Source: Chloromonas sp. AAM2 (taxonomy: Eukaryota; Chlorophyta; Chlorophyceae; Chlamydomonadales; Chlamydomonadaceae). Taken from it: a stretch of DNA of 64,000 bases. Position numbers and translations under genes: made by a program. The first letter of the stretch is position 1. Every line of letters begins with the position of its first letter. Shown here in pieces: positions 1-13,561 of this stretch. The notes below the pieces were generated by a model. It was not told where the DNA came from, made no database searches, and worked only from the letters and a program-made list of their open reading frames with translations. The stretch covers positions 12,556-76,555 of the forward strand of contig QAXH01006075.1 in NCBI GenBank assembly GCA_004335635.1, given 5' to 3'.

Positions 1-3000
1 CCCGCCCCGCCGCATCCCACCCACCCTCGCCATCACCGACGGCCCCGTCGACCCGCCCCCACCAAGTGCAACAAACTCACCGCACCTTTCAACCGCCGTC
101 GGCAGCCCGAAGCCCCGCAGCCGTGTCGCTGCGGCCAGCACCCGTGGCAGTGGGGTGATTCTATCGGAACAGGACGGCCCGGATCATGCCAGAGACGCGC
201 TTTCCAGGTCGTATCAGTCGGTTCGGGCCCGCCTGCCAAGCAAGGGAGCTGTGGGGCAGTCTCAGGAGGAACTCAAGCCATCCAAGCCTGCACCACCCGG
301 CTTCAAGGTGGGCCTACTTACTTGCTTCACAGCGGGCTCATCGCCCACACAGCTAGATTCTGGTGTTACTGAGGTTTTTCTGGCTCTGAGCTCCTTGTGG
401 CTGGCCTGCCAAACTTGTGTTCCTCTCTCGGCACAAGTGCAAAAATCAGGACGGATTGTTTGAATGCTTACCATGATTCGCTGACCACCAGGCTGAAGGT
501 CCAAAGCGTCGGCCTGAAGGATTGTGCACTTGGCCACTAATGCCTACGCCACGTTCCTCTGCAACCGATCGCAGGTCTGGACCCTGACGCTAGAGCAGCG
601 ATTGGACGAGTGCATGCGCTGCATCCAGTGGCAGACTCTCAAGCTGGAGCAATACGTAAGTCAGGGCACTCTGAATGCCATGGAACTTATTCTTGGCAAG
701 CTACAATTAGTCACTGTACGTCTTCAAAATCAACACGAGCACTCTTCAGATGAAACATTATTTGTAGAACACGAAACTTGACACGAGCTCGACGGATGGG
801 GCCTGCCGACAGGTTTCTGAGCCTCAGTTTGGGTGAGAAACACTGATTCCGACTGCTGCAGTGACGACAGATCAGCCATGGTAGCGCTCAATAGCAGCAC
901 ACCGCCGCTGAAATGGCTTGAATCCAAGGGTCGCGTGGGCCAGCATTTATTTTCATAGCACGAGACTTTACACTAGCACTTTGTTCAATGCGCGATGTGC
1001 GTTGCGCGCAGGTCGAGGCTCTGCTTCACCTTGCACGTGATGCGCCTGTCATTCACGCGGATGATGACGACGACGATTTCAACCCCCAATCCCCGAAGCG
1101 GGGCAAGAAGCACAAGAAAGGATCAAAGGGCGCGCGCGGCGCCGGAAAGCTGCTTTTGGGCTCTAACGGAATGCGCGGGGACGCGGAGCAGCTTCTTGAA
1201 GATGGCGAGGACCAGGCGGGGGTGGCGCTTGCATGGGAGATCATCCGAATGGCCATCGCTGTTGGAGACAGAGTGCTGACGCACATGCTAGTGAGTGCGT
1301 CTTTCGCAGTTTACTAGGATGGTTACAATTGAGAAAGGTGGCTACCGGAGTGCACGGAGGAGATTTGGCAGGCCTTGTGGAAGTCGTCGCAAGTAGTGCG
1401 GCGTAAACGCACGTGTGTGGTCACCCCACTGAGGGCCTGAAACTTCTGCTTGTTTGCTGCTGAGATCTGCATCCTATGCCGTGTAAAAGCGCTCCCGATG
1501 TAAAACGCGCCACCCCCCCGCCACCCCTCCACACACACATACACACACTGGCACTGCAGGTTGACCGTCTTGTGTGCATGTTCCCGCGAGCGCTGCTGCG
1601 CTGCCCCTGGTCCACAGTGATGGTGGACATGTGCCAGGTGTACCCGGAGGTGTTCCACCACCTGCTGTGCTGCCTCAAGGTGACTGAGGCATGGATGTGT
1701 GTGCATCCTTTGCCATCAGGAGTGTGGGTGTATGTGCAGGTTCAGGGCTGTAGTAAAACTTGAAAACCCTTGGCCCGTAATAACCTTCGCCTCTTGGCAA
1801 CTTGGTTCCTTGCGTTCACATTGGTGGTTTTCCTTTCAAGCGATGTAAGGCATAACTCTGGCACAACGTGTTACACAGGATGTGAGCGACGACGTTCGTT
1901 CAGCATTCGTCACCAGCTTCAACCTGGAAGACCTAGAGCGCAAGATGAAGGCACAGCGTGCGCCCCCTCCGGCCCATCAACACAGCGGGGGGCAAAGCGC
2001 CTTCCATTCACACGGTTGGTGGCCCACTTTCCACTTGGAGCCGTTTGCTAGAGATGATGTTCGTACATTGCACCCTGCTACCAGTGAGACCTCTTGGCTT
2101 GATGATTGTCAGGCACGCAATTCTTGATGAAATTTTGTGTTCAGCGGCAGTACCGTGGGTTAAACGACGACAAGCGACGTAATGATAATTTACATGGCGC
2201 AGGTAGTGCGCTTCAGCCCAAGCCCAGCACACCGCCCAATCAGGAGACAAGGGACTCCATGGGACTGGGCATGGTTGCTGCCCGCACTGCTAGCACCACT
2301 TCCTCACACCCACTGTCTGGCATCAACATGGACCGCAGGCGAGTCGATCATGTTCACATGTCACTTGACTGCGAATGAATTGGGCTTGAGTTTTTGAACC
2401 TGCCATCGTCGTTCTGGAACAATTTCAACCTTTGGTAAGACTGAAGCCGGTTTCATCGGGGTTGGCTGGATTGATGGCAGGCGTTCTCGAGTCAATCCAC
2501 CTCAACCCATCCAGATTTGCCCACAGGATCGCACTTGAAACGATTGAAGCCTTCCATAACACCGAATACGGTCTCAATGACTTAGTGGTGGGTGTTGTCA
2601 AGTGAATCCCTCAACCCACCTTTATTTGCAGGCGCGCTCCCAGCTTCAGTGTGTTCGGCAACCGCATGGGCAGCCTGTGGGACAAGGGCGCAGGGCAGCT
2701 GGACCGGTACAACGCAGTCAGTGAGGATGCAGCTTCGTTCAAGTACACGCTGTACAGGTAGGTTGACAGTCACAGTGTTGCAACTTCAGGGCAAAGCACG
2801 GTCCCCAGGGAGCCGGCCTGAGAGGGTTAGAGTGAGGACAAGCAAAGTGGGGCAGGTCACCACAAACATGACATGTCCTGCGTATTTCCCATCAAAGATT
2901 ATCTCACGATTCACAGTCTGGCTTGCAACTTTTGATTGGCCGATACGCCGGCGCCTGCTACATCACCGCTGTTATTTTGCACGTCTTTTGACAGGCATCT

Positions 3001-6000
3001 GGTGGCCGGTCTGACTGGCGTGGACTACATGCTCATGAAGTGCTTCGTCGAGAAACTTGACAAGGGGGTGCTCAGGGAGATGGCGCAGATGAGCGTTTAC
3101 AAGGTGAGGACGCGACGAGAGGGTCAAACCATCGTCGGCGTGTGTATTGCACGCAAGGCGATTGCTTGTATGTAGCACGCAAGATGACGACCTAAACCCA
3201 TTCCGCAGGCATGCATTTGCATACACGTAACGTCATGCTGTTGACTGCACGCTGCACGTGCACAGGATTTTGTTGCGCTTCTCCCGTCTAAGTTGGTCAC
3301 GCGTCAGGGTGGCGGGCCAGACGTCATCGTCGAGGAGTTGGCTGGAGAAACCGACGGCACGCAAGCCGGCAGCTCTAGAGATGCACGTGCAGCAGCCAAC
3401 GCAGCGCAAGCAGGAGACGCCTCCGCACGTGACGCTGGGTTTTCATCGGGACAGCTTTACCCAGGCGGCACGGGGCCACCGGGCGGAAGCGGGGTCCCGG
3501 GAGGAAGCGGAGCAAGGATGGCGAAGGCAAGGATGGTGGCGAGGAGGCATCTGAGGGGCAGCCTGGGCAAGAGCACGCTCAATGGCGGCGGCCCAGCCAT
3601 CAACGAAACGAAAGCAGAGGTACGCAAGCCACTCTCCCCGGTCCAGTAGCGTTCGCAGTCAACGTATATTCTGACTAGATAGCTGAATCGAGGCCTATGG
3701 CACACACTCTCTCCTGTTTGGTTCTATAGTACTAGTGGAGTCGGTGCTGTCTGAGAAGGCTTCACGTCAAGGGTTGCTTCTGACTGTACGGCTGCTTTGT
3801 ATTGCGTCAAGCCCCGCTTGCCCCATGTACTCCTGACTGGACTTTCTAATGCACCCTCAACACAAATCATCTTGTGTTGACGCATCTTCTTGCTTTCTCA
3901 TCCCCCCTGTACCAGGTGCTGAACGTTGAGGGTCTCCTGACGGCTGCCCTGGCAGCGCGCAGCGCCGAGAGTGTGCAGGCAGGCGTAGAGTCCCTGGTGG
4001 CATGGGTGGAGATGAACGCACGCAACAAGAGGCTGTGCTTCATCGATGGTGGGTAGCTGGAGCTTGACGATGCAGAGAAGAGATGTGACAGTGAACGCAG
4101 GCTGTTCAATGCTGGCAAACCCAAGTTACTCTCCCAGTAACCTCTGTCATGGCCCGCACCAGACGCCCTATGTCACCTTGTTGACGCTGGTAGACGACAA
4201 GCACGGGGATTGTACCACACAGCTCAAGGGTTTTCCGGAAGGATTTTTTGAGACGTCATCCGCGGCAGCCAGACCTTTTGTGCCTCTCTCCGTCTCATCC
4301 ATTCATGCACATGTGATTTTTCTCGCGTTTTGTCACAGGCCTGAGCACCTCCCTTGTGAGTGAGATGGCCGCCCACTTCCCCTCAGCAGCAGTTGCCCTG
4401 TTCAACATCAGCCCCCAGGCATCACGTGACATCAAGGCAGGTGGCCGGCCCTGTAACGACCTTGTTGACAGCATACAAAAATACCGCAAGCACAAGTAAT
4501 GTGCACGGCCAAAGTAATCGCTTATGCTGTTAACACGTTTAGTGAATAAATGTTTGATACTCATGCATGGTAACAGCAGCAACAGCGGCATCGGACGTAT
4601 CAGCGATTGCACAGGACTTCACTTGCTCAGTGTACAGAACAAGAACTCACTGTGCTCGCCTTTGCTTTGTTGTTCAGGTGTCGAGTTGGCTGCTGGGCAA
4701 GCTGCCGGTGTCCTACCAGTGCAGCAACACACGCTACTCATTCATGTGGCGCCAGGCAGAGCTGCAGGTCAGTGCTGCTTCCTAGCATCATTCGTCATTT
4801 TCCATCATACATACTTGATTGATTTCTCTGATCAAATGCGAAAACATTGTGAGAAACCGCTATTACTGCAAAGAAACGAATTGTTGCGGTGATTTGATTA
4901 CCACAAACTCACTGCTGCAGGAGCTTGACAACCGGGGCTACCAGCTGTGGCAGGTGGAGCAGCTGGCCGATCAGAACATGAGGTTTGCGTACATCTGCAG
5001 GGCGGCACAGCAGGTGAGGTGCCAGTGGTCTGGTGGGCTGGAACACGCTTTGGGGTTGTGTGAAAGGACTGTGGGATGGGTTGCAGCGGCTGACCCTATG
5101 ATCACAGGCAGCCGACTGCCCTCTAGTGCGGTGAACAAATGCAGTCACTGCACCTCGAGATGGCTGGCAGCAGGCCTATTGCCAGATCTGTGATTGGATG
5201 AAGTGTGCGAGTATGCCAGACGCTTAGCCAGGAAAGGAAAGGCTGTAAGATGGTGCAAGGACCAGGCACCTGCTTGTAGTAGCTGTTTGTGGGCCTGGGG
5301 TTCAGAGCACTGGTTGCGACTCTGGGGCTGAACAGCTTGGAGGAATACAACACTGCAGTTCATGTTCCCTTGACCCTTATAGGGTTGCAGTGTGGATGAC
5401 ATTCTCGAGCTGATGGACCTAAACTACTACATTACATGATGTCACAACAGTTCTCGTTTGCATGTGACCCCTCTGCTCTTGACTCATGTAGGGTTATGCT
5501 TGAGCCATGTCACACGCTCACTCACTCACCCACAGGGTTGCAGTGTGGATGACATCCTCGAGTTGATGGACCTAGGGCTCATGGGGCACAACATCGCCGA
5601 CCTCGTCTCCAGCGGGGCAAAGATTGATGACGTGAAGGACATGCTGGAAAGAGTGAGTCAACGGGCAAGCAAGAGTGAGAGGGACAGGTCACAGTGCATT
5701 GACGCTCGTTTTGATGGTCACAGGAGCTCAGATTGACAACAACAGGAGGTGGGGTGTCCAATATCTGGCCAAAGACTAGGAAAGAAGCAAGCAAGAGCTG
5801 CGGGAACTGTCTCCATGCTGTTGAGTGCACACGCATGTTCATGTATGCATGTCATGCTTCACATGGCGCTCATCGCTCACACCTTGACGCATATGTCCTG
5901 GCTGCATGTGTGTGCAGGGCATGCCTGCCGAGCTGCTAAGCAGCATGCTATCCAAGAAGCTGTCCTGGCAGTTGGTGGAGGTGCTGCTGAACCACCGCGT

Positions 6001-9000
6001 AACGCGGACAACAGTGGAGGACAGGACGCTGCGCATGGATCTGCTACAGGTCGGTCAGGGGCATGCATATTAAAAGGCAGTTGAACACATGTGAACTTCC
6101 CGGTGAAGTTTCTTATTGATACGTAATGGTCCCCCAACGCTTCACATGCACCTCCACATTCCTCAACTGATATATCAAATTGAAGCTATTTGTATTTGGC
6201 AGCCAGATTACAGCCACAATTGCAAAACCAATGGAGCGCCCGGTAGGCTTCTGTGTGCCTACCAGGCATATCACAAGCACTTCCGTTTTCATGTGCAGCC
6301 ACATCCCTACTCCCGCCTTAATCCAGTGTCTCAGTAAAATGTGTGTTTTCTACATGCAGTTTGATGCCGAGTCCGCCACCACCCGCGGCCACCAGACCTT
6401 CAGTCACGCTTTCGTCACACGTTTCCTGGAAAAATGGGCCGCAGCTAACTGGGAGAAAAGCTTTCTAGACAAGGTGGGGGAAGGGCGAGGGTGCGGCCAA
6501 GGTACAAGGAGGCCGGCGTTGAGCAGACAAGCTTTGACAGTTTGAACGTTCCAACGACTTTACGGTTGTAAAAACGTGCTAGTCAGCGGTTTCTGGTATG
6601 GATGGACTAAACAGTACGGATGGTTAATCTAGATTGTTTAGCTTCATGGTTGCCAGGCCTCTAGAGTTGCTTTTGCACCTCAGAGGATGGTTAGGAACAG
6701 TATGGAATGTGACCAAACTAGAATGCTTAACAACAGGCTGAGGCAGGCCTTGCCTTTTGAGCTCCTGTTCTGCCACTCCTTTGATTTCCACAGGTGTTCC
6801 ATTCCTCTGACACCCTGTGCACCAAGCTCAAGACTGCCTACGACTACAAACTGAGCATGCGCTCCAACTACCTCAACTCACGCGCATCAACCACCAAGAA
6901 AACGTCCGTGCTGGACTGGCCAAGGCTTCTGTGCATCATGAGGTGGGCGTCAGGGCATGGCCTGCATTGAGGCAAGCAGTTGCCCAGCCACACTATCTGT
7001 GGTGAACGTTTATAGTCCCTCCAATGGTCCAGGGGTGCCGAGAAGCACCCACACGCGATCCGGCACTCCCGCTGGACAACCCTGGCTCACACCATCGATG
7101 GGCCACACCAAATATGGCCAACCGATTGTGGCCCACCTTCTCCCGTCTGAATGTACAACCTCGATGCTCTCCATTGTTGTATATGGACGTTGGCTAACCC
7201 ATATTTTGCTTTGCCTTGGGCAGTAGTGTATGATTGTGTGGGATAGATCCACGCTTAATCTCTTCCTGCCCATGGTCCCCACCTTTCATTGATGCTATTC
7301 CTGAGTGTTTTGCCTCGCTCCCTGCAGTGCGTTCATGCAGCCCGTGTGGGTGCCCAGCCGCTGGTTCACCACCTTCGTGTTCCTCATCGTGTTGGTGTGC
7401 ATCGAGCTCTCCGGCGCAGCGGGGCACGTGCTGGCGCCTCTCACTGTGCATGAGCAGACTGTGGATGCAACGGCCAAGGTAGGACTGGGAGGGGAAAGGG
7501 CAGCTGTCTGGACACGGAGCAGTTCAGGCTGCACACACAAGGCGGTTGGATTGCAGCCTGCACCTGCATCAGTGCTGGCTCCCAGTGCGCACAGGTCTGC
7601 TACGGGTTATCCTGATGAACAGGCTGTTCCCTTGGAGCATGACAGGACTATGGGACATTTTTTCTGTTGAGGATAATCTTTGGATCGCTGATTATTGCAG
7701 CGCTCACTTGCTATGGTAGCACTGACAGGGGGAGGTATACATCAGCACGGACATGAGAGGTTGGTCACCAGCATGCGATGGTTGTTGTTAGGGAAACGGC
7801 GCACTTTATGGCAGCTGACTGTTCGCATCTGAGTTGCAAGGCCCCTCCCCGGCCCCGTACACTGTGCAGTCACAGTTGGGCCCCATTTTCAAATCTCTGA
7901 CTGCTGTTTCACAAACACATACACACGCTCACACTCTCGCACACACACGCACACACACACACACACGTGCTGAACGCTTTTTCTTTTCCGCCCAGGTTCT
8001 TCCCATCATCAACGCCGCCCTTCTGGGTGACAAGTCCCTGCTGGCGGGCCTGATGAACGCTGACGTGCCCAGCGGGTGGTACGGCACTCCGGTGGCCAGG
8101 GCGGTCATTGCAGTGCAGTGGAACGGATTCGCACAGGTGGGAGCACAGGACGCTGCATGTGACTGGGGACAGTTTACAGTTGTACCTGGCAGCTTGGTAA
8201 ACCCTGGTAAACAGGCATGAATGCGTTGGATAGGAGCTTCATCGTCATTCTGGTGCTGTCAGCAGCGCCAAGATGTGCAAGGGCAAACACGAGGGTAGCA
8301 CACCTGGCATCAGGAGCTTGGACTTCTGTTTTCCATGTTATCAAGAGAACCTGAGGGCTTGCCCGGTGTCTGCCACGTGTGATTGTCCATTCCTCCTCGG
8401 CTTTCTGCATAGCTTCGTGTTTGTCCCCGCATGCACGTACACCTGGTATTGAACCCGCGGGTGTGTTTGTGCTGCCCTCTGCTTGGCTCCAGGTGCTGAT
8501 GGCCATGCACATGCTGGAGCATATTCTGCTCATGTGCATGTACGGGGTGTTCCTGCTGCTGGTGCACATGTGAGTCACGAGGGGCAACCAGCTTTTTGCT
8601 GGTTTGAATGAAGCAATCAAGAGGCAGCTTCTTTTCTTCTTCTTGCCAGACAGAAGCAGGGCTAAAAAATCCAGGTAATGCCAACGACGAGCTACATGCG
8701 GCAAACCAAATGGTACCCTCACGAGCTTACGAGAATGAATGAGGCAGCTTTGTTCTCTCAAGACAATAGCAGAGCTGAGGAACCTGGGTATGAAGTTGTT
8801 GCCATCCTTCTTGAAACGCCATGTATCTGTCCCTGCTCTGCAGCGAGGCTTTAGCTGAGCTCTGCCTGACTGACCGATGCCATGAATTTTCTTGCAGCAC
8901 CACTTCAGCACCGCAACATGACGTAGTGCTTCTCTCGCTCTGCAGGTCCCTGACTGCCCAGCAAGCGGAGCTGTTCTTCGACGCGTCCTCGCGCACGGAC

Positions 9001-12000
9001 CCCGACGCCATGCAGGCCGCGCAGATCGCGTACGAGGCGGAGCTCGCCGCGAGCACCTGCCCCAACGACGACCCCAGCATCATGAACAACTACGCGTATG
9101 GCGATCTGGAAGTGAATAGGATGGACATGTTCAGCTCGGTGAGAGGGAGGGGTAATCAACTCGCTGGAGTTGGAATGGACAGAGTCGCATTTGGGGCTGA
9201 ACCGGATGCGAAGCTAAAACGAAGGGGTGCACAGTTTGGGTTAGGCTTGGGTTAGGCTGAGGCCAGCCTGTGCGAAATATCTATGTAAACACACTGTTCA
9301 CTGAAGCAGTCAGTGTGTCAGCATGTCAGCACATCAACCGTGAGTGTGATCACCCCATGTGCATGTTGGCTGTGCGTGCAGTTCCAATCCGTTGCGTGCA
9401 TCGTATGCCTGACGGTGTACTCGCTGTGCAACCTGTGGACGCGAGTGCTGCAAATCCAGCGGGCTGGCTTCCGACTGTGGTCCAGCCACCTAGGTGAGCC
9501 ATGTCACATGACTCATACGAGCAATGAGATACAGTCCAGCGAGGCGTAGAGGTATAATCGTGATGGGTAGTCAGAAAACCATCCCAGCCTGCCTATAGCC
9601 ATGGGAGCCCTGCCAGTCTGGGCCTGGATGGACGAAAAAGGTTCAACAACTGCTTTTGCTGCCAGTCTCACGGTTTGCCAACCACCTTAGGTGGTTTCAA
9701 TGGCTTCAATGCAGCCACCTTGTTTCAATTTGCAACAAACAATTATAGCCGATCAGATTGACCAGGGTGCCAACTTGCTAAACAGTCCTGTCCCGTCCTG
9801 TCCCTGCCCGCAGCCAACCACCTGGACGTCTTGTGCAGTTTCTTTGCGCTGTGCACCATCATTGACTTCCTGATTGAGGACGTGTACTCTCACGTGCTCT
9901 CGCTGGGGGCCATAGGCGCTCTGGTAATGTTCGTGGTAAGGAAATTAAACGCACACACTTGAGGCAACAGCCAGTTCAAGCCTCAAGGCTCTCACCTTCA
10001 AGCATGCGATGCTTCCATGTCCTGCACATGTGACTTGTGCCTAGACTTAGCAGTTGAGCATAACAGCGCCACGTGGATCGTGTAACAGCTACAACCACCA
10101 GCAAAAAGTGCTGATATACGGCGGTGATGCGGTGCAGTCATTGCCAGAACGTGCCAAGTGCCTTGTGGCCATAACAGCACGTCTGTGGGGTTCTGCCTTG
10201 ACGTTGCTATCTGTATTTGGATGATGGTTAGTGTGACACATACATGGTACTGCTCGTGTGCCCATTCTGCAGCGTCTCACTCTCTTCTCATCCATAGTGG
10301 AGCGCATGGGCAGCCTCGTGCGGGTGGTGACGGAGATCATGAAGGATCTGCGCTACTTTTTCATCCTCATAGCCATTATCTTTGGAGGCTTCGCCATCGC
10401 CTTTGCTGTACAGCTGGGCGGAGAGAACAGCTACAGTGATGTAGCCTTGCAGCTATTCAGTACAATGACAGGCGACTTCACGTCAGACATGATGCAAAGC
10501 GTACTCATGAAAGAAGGCAACTGGTGGGTCTGGGGTAGGGTAAGGGAGGGTACGGGAGGTGATATATGCAAGGGCTGGCTGGGCATGACAGGTGTCGGGA
10601 TAGGGTGATTTCCGAATGATAAACGACCACAGCATTCTTTACAATTCTCCGTACAGGCATAGACAGGGCAGCATTGGCCACCTAGCGTGCTGACATCAGC
10701 TTTCAACACACAACCTGTCACCAGCCACACCTGGCAAAGTTGCACACCCTGCGAGGCGGTGAATTATACTGCAGCCGCAGCAACGACTCGACAACTTTGC
10801 TGACAGGTTGATGCCCAAGCTGGCGCTGGCCCTGTGGATCATCTACGGCTTCATGGTCGGCATTGTGTTCGTGGCCCTGCTCATTTCAATCATGAACGAC
10901 ACCTACGACCGCATCAAGGATGCGGAGGAAATGGAGGTAAGGGACTGTGGGCTGAATGGGCACTCGGAGGCATACAGCGCAATGTGGAACATACGAAATT
11001 GTCATCAAGACCAGAATTATATGGCATTTGCAGACCTGCCCAGAGCATCGCTTCAAACATAGACAACGGTGGCAGAGGCCTGCTACTAGGCAGGTCCTAT
11101 GGTGGGGCTTCTGCTGAATCGATTCCTTTGTTTGCCGGCATGCAGTCTGGATGAGCATGGGAATACGCAGGCCTGTTGCTAAGGATGGAAACCATGAGTG
11201 TGGTCTAAGAGTTAGGAACGGAAGCACTATACAGTAAATGGGGCGTACCCAGCGTCCACAGCCTGGTTGGCTGGAAGGAAGCACTATACAGTAAATGGGG
11301 CGTACCCAGCGTCCACAGCCTGGTTGGCTGGAAGGAAGCACTGTACAGTAAATGGGGCCTACCCAGCGTCCACAGCCTGGTTGGCTGGAAGGAAGCACAG
11401 ATGTCATGTTTTGCTTTTGTGAAGGAGACCAGGTGCAATTGTTTCGTCTTTGAACGTTGCTTAAGACAAATCGCACGTGTGATTGGTTTCTGTCGTTTCT
11501 GCACGTTTCCGCAGGTTCTTCGGAACAAGGCGCGCATCATCGTTGACCTCCAGACGCTGCTGCCGCCCTCGGCCATGCAGGCGCTGCAGGACTCCTCGTT
11601 GGGCCCCTTCCTGCACACGCTCATGCCTTCCCAGGACGACTCGCAGGCACCCACACTGGCTAAGGTGGACGAGTGGTGAGTTGCGTGGGAGGTCTGGTGA
11701 TGTGGATGAGTGGCGAGAGATAGTGTAATGTGTGAAAGTGTGATGGCAACGAAACTGCAGTGTCGCAGATCTCATGTGCATCATGTGCTTATCCGTGTCA
11801 CATGCTTGCGGTAGTGGGAAGGCTAACAACTGTTGCACCCTGTCTTGGTAGTGGCGTACCATCTTCCATTCTCACGTTCCTAATGGGCAGACCAAGGCGT
11901 ATAGTCCTGAGCCGGAGTCCTCGATCAGGGAAGGCATGCTGTGCAATGTCGTATAACGTTTTCTATTACGGTGCACGTTTCTGCAGGCAAGGCCGCATGC

Positions 12001-13561
12001 AGCAGATCCGCAACGCTGTGCGGTTGGAGCTCGTGCAGCACCTCAAGCCAAACGCACACAAGAACCAGCCCAACATGCTCATAACTCAGGTGTGTGGGAC
12101 CACCCAGGGCAGGGCGGCATGGCCACGGGAATGGAGAGCCTGCAACCGTGGCAAGCAGAGCATTGGGCAGTCTGGCTGGCTTTAGCACGAAGAGTGTATT
12201 CCATGTATGTGCTAGGGTTTCGGACGGCTAACACCCCATCTTCTCTTGCCTTCTACGCAAACTGATTGGTTAGGACTGTAGGGCATGGTTGAGATTACAC
12301 TGATGTAGTATGTATATGGATGTAAGTCCTATGGATCTGCATGCGGCATGTGCATGCCTTTGTTCAACAGCCGCTTACATGTGTGATCTGTGGTGTGTGT
12401 GTGTGTGTGTGGTGTGTGTGTGATGTGCACGAGTAGGACATACAGCGGGAGCTCCAAGAACTCAACAACGCCTTGAAGAGCGTCAAGTCCGAAATGTCGC
12501 ACCTCTCCAAAGCAGTGGTCACTCTTCAGGCAACCAACACTCGAGCAGCAGGAGATGTTATGGCAACCAGTGGGGGCGGGGCCACAGACCGTCCCGGCAC
12601 ACTCCCGACTGTAGCAGGGGTTGGTATGGGTGCTGCGGAGCAGCTAGGCCATCCCACAACACCACCCCTTCACAAACACACTGCGCCCACAATCGACGAG
12701 CTTGTAAACAGCGCTTCCAATGTCCTAGGAAACGCAAACCTTTCTCTACTCGTCAACACAGCTGAAACGGTCCTGTCGCAATTGCAGCAGCAGCAAGTGC
12801 AGGCGGGGAAGTTGGGAGCCCGGCCGGCGACGGCTCCGGGAATTGCCGGAAATGAGGGCCCGTCTCCGGCCGTAGCAGCTGCGCTTGAAGGCCGCACGAT
12901 GCTCAAGATGGTGAGCCTGCCTGGCCGTTACTTTGCACGTGAAATTCCTAGCACGCGTGGCAAGCCCACCGCCGCGCGGCAAACTATTTGGAAGATTGCA
13001 TCCAAGCTAGCCGCTGAGTCAAAGCACACCGAGTTGCATCCCGACCATGCCAGCACCCGGACTAGCATCACCGGTAGCCGTCCATCAACTACCGGCTGTG
13101 CAAGTTCCTCTAGCACAGTAGCGCCGGCAGCAAACGGCACAGCTGGGTCTGTTGATACCAAGCCGAATGGACTCATGCGAATGCTGTTAGGCACGCAGGG
13201 TGGTGGTGTGGGTGGGGCAGCGGGCGGCCGGGCTCCCGTCGATGTCCCGGGTACGGGTATGAGTACGGGAGGTGGTAAACAGCCCGCAGGCGCTTCAGGC
13301 CTGCTTACACGCTTTGCAGTGCACACTATGACAAACCTCGCGAACAGTGGGGCGCACAGCGGTGTGCGGAGCCTGGCACAGAGCGCAAGACAGAGCGGGG
13401 CACAACAGGGTGGTGGGGCACAGCACGCCGAGGGAGGTGATCATGCTGATGCAGTGCTGCCAGGCCAGACACCCCCTGAGAGATCCAGTAACGCTGCTAA
13501 GGTCAAACGGAGCAGCAAGAGCAACGTGCGGCCGCCTGCTGCTCTGGACCACCAGCCATAA
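1..13561 (+). CDS. TRP-like cation channel, 5' end outside window
   Basis: This is a polytopic membrane channel of the TRP class (Pfam Ion_trans family), expected to pass cations across the plasma or ciliary membrane. I read 28 exons: <2-307, 520-655, 1012-1290, 1560-1679, 1879-2014, 2203-2338, 2632-2757, 2995-3103, 3266-3619, 3916-4048, 4339-4436, 4678-4767, 4921-5013, 5536-5652, 5918-6049, 6360-6473, 6794-6942, 7328-7478, 7996-8136, 8493-8569, 8946-9138, 9382-9493, 9814-9935, 10273-10523, 10807-10936, 11515-11675, 11987-12089 and 12437-13561. Hydrophobic helices lie in exons 7328-7478 (FTTFVFLIVLVCIEL), 8493-8569, 9382-9493, 9814-9935, 10273-10523 (FFILIAIIFGGFAIAFAV, then pore-like FSTMTGDF) and 10807-10936 (WIIYGFMVGIVFVALLISIM, then NDTYDRI as in TRP S6). 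The N-terminal part is cytosolic with an acidic run near 1066 and a Gly/Pro-rich stretch near 3470. The 375-codon last exon encodes a coiled start and a Gly/Ser/Ala-rich tail. About 1730 residues are in the window. The join 307/520 is not in phase and stays open. Two donors appear to be GC. Exact TRP subfamily is unknown. Confidence 0.85.
5380..5421 (+). repeat. Truncated duplicate of a TRP channel exon
   Basis: The first 40 or so bases of the exon at 5536-5652, including its AG acceptor, occur a second time about 155 bases upstream inside the preceding intron. The copy differs at a few positions (ATTCTCGAGCTG against ATCCTCGAGTTG) and then diverges after the GACCTA motif, running into TGA. 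It reads as a broken exon duplicate that could act as a cryptic acceptor. Confidence 0.8.
7911..7966. repeat. CA-rich microsatellite in TRP intron
   Basis: An imperfect ACAC tract interrupted by CTC and CGC triplets sits just upstream of the acceptor at 7995 and lengthens the region before the branch site. It is a simple repeat with no coding content. Confidence 0.9.
11221..11397. repeat. 57-bp minisatellite, three copies, in TRP intron
   Basis: Three direct copies of a 57-base unit begin at about 11224, 11281 and 11338. They are nearly identical: the third copy has GTAC for ATAC and GCCTAC for GCGTAC. The array is in the intron between exons 10807-10936 and 11515-11675. Because 57 is a multiple of three the array stays open on the minus strand, but that long minus-strand reading has no family resemblance. 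Confidence 0.93.
12391..12422. repeat. (TG)n microsatellite before last TRP exon
   Basis: A TG dinucleotide tract with one slipped GG lies immediately upstream of the TAG acceptor at 12434-12436. It takes the place of a normal pyrimidine tract for the last exon of the channel gene. Confidence 0.9.

Noticed and set aside
8174..8911. Long minus-strand open frame of 245 codons
   Set aside because: It lies antisense to two TRP exons and introns, has no family resemblance and no splice logic. The plus-strand membrane helices explain the region.
10886..11654. Minus-strand open frames with repeated ASFQPTRLW-like units
   Set aside because: The protein repeat is only the translation of the 57-base intronic minisatellite, whose length is a multiple of three.
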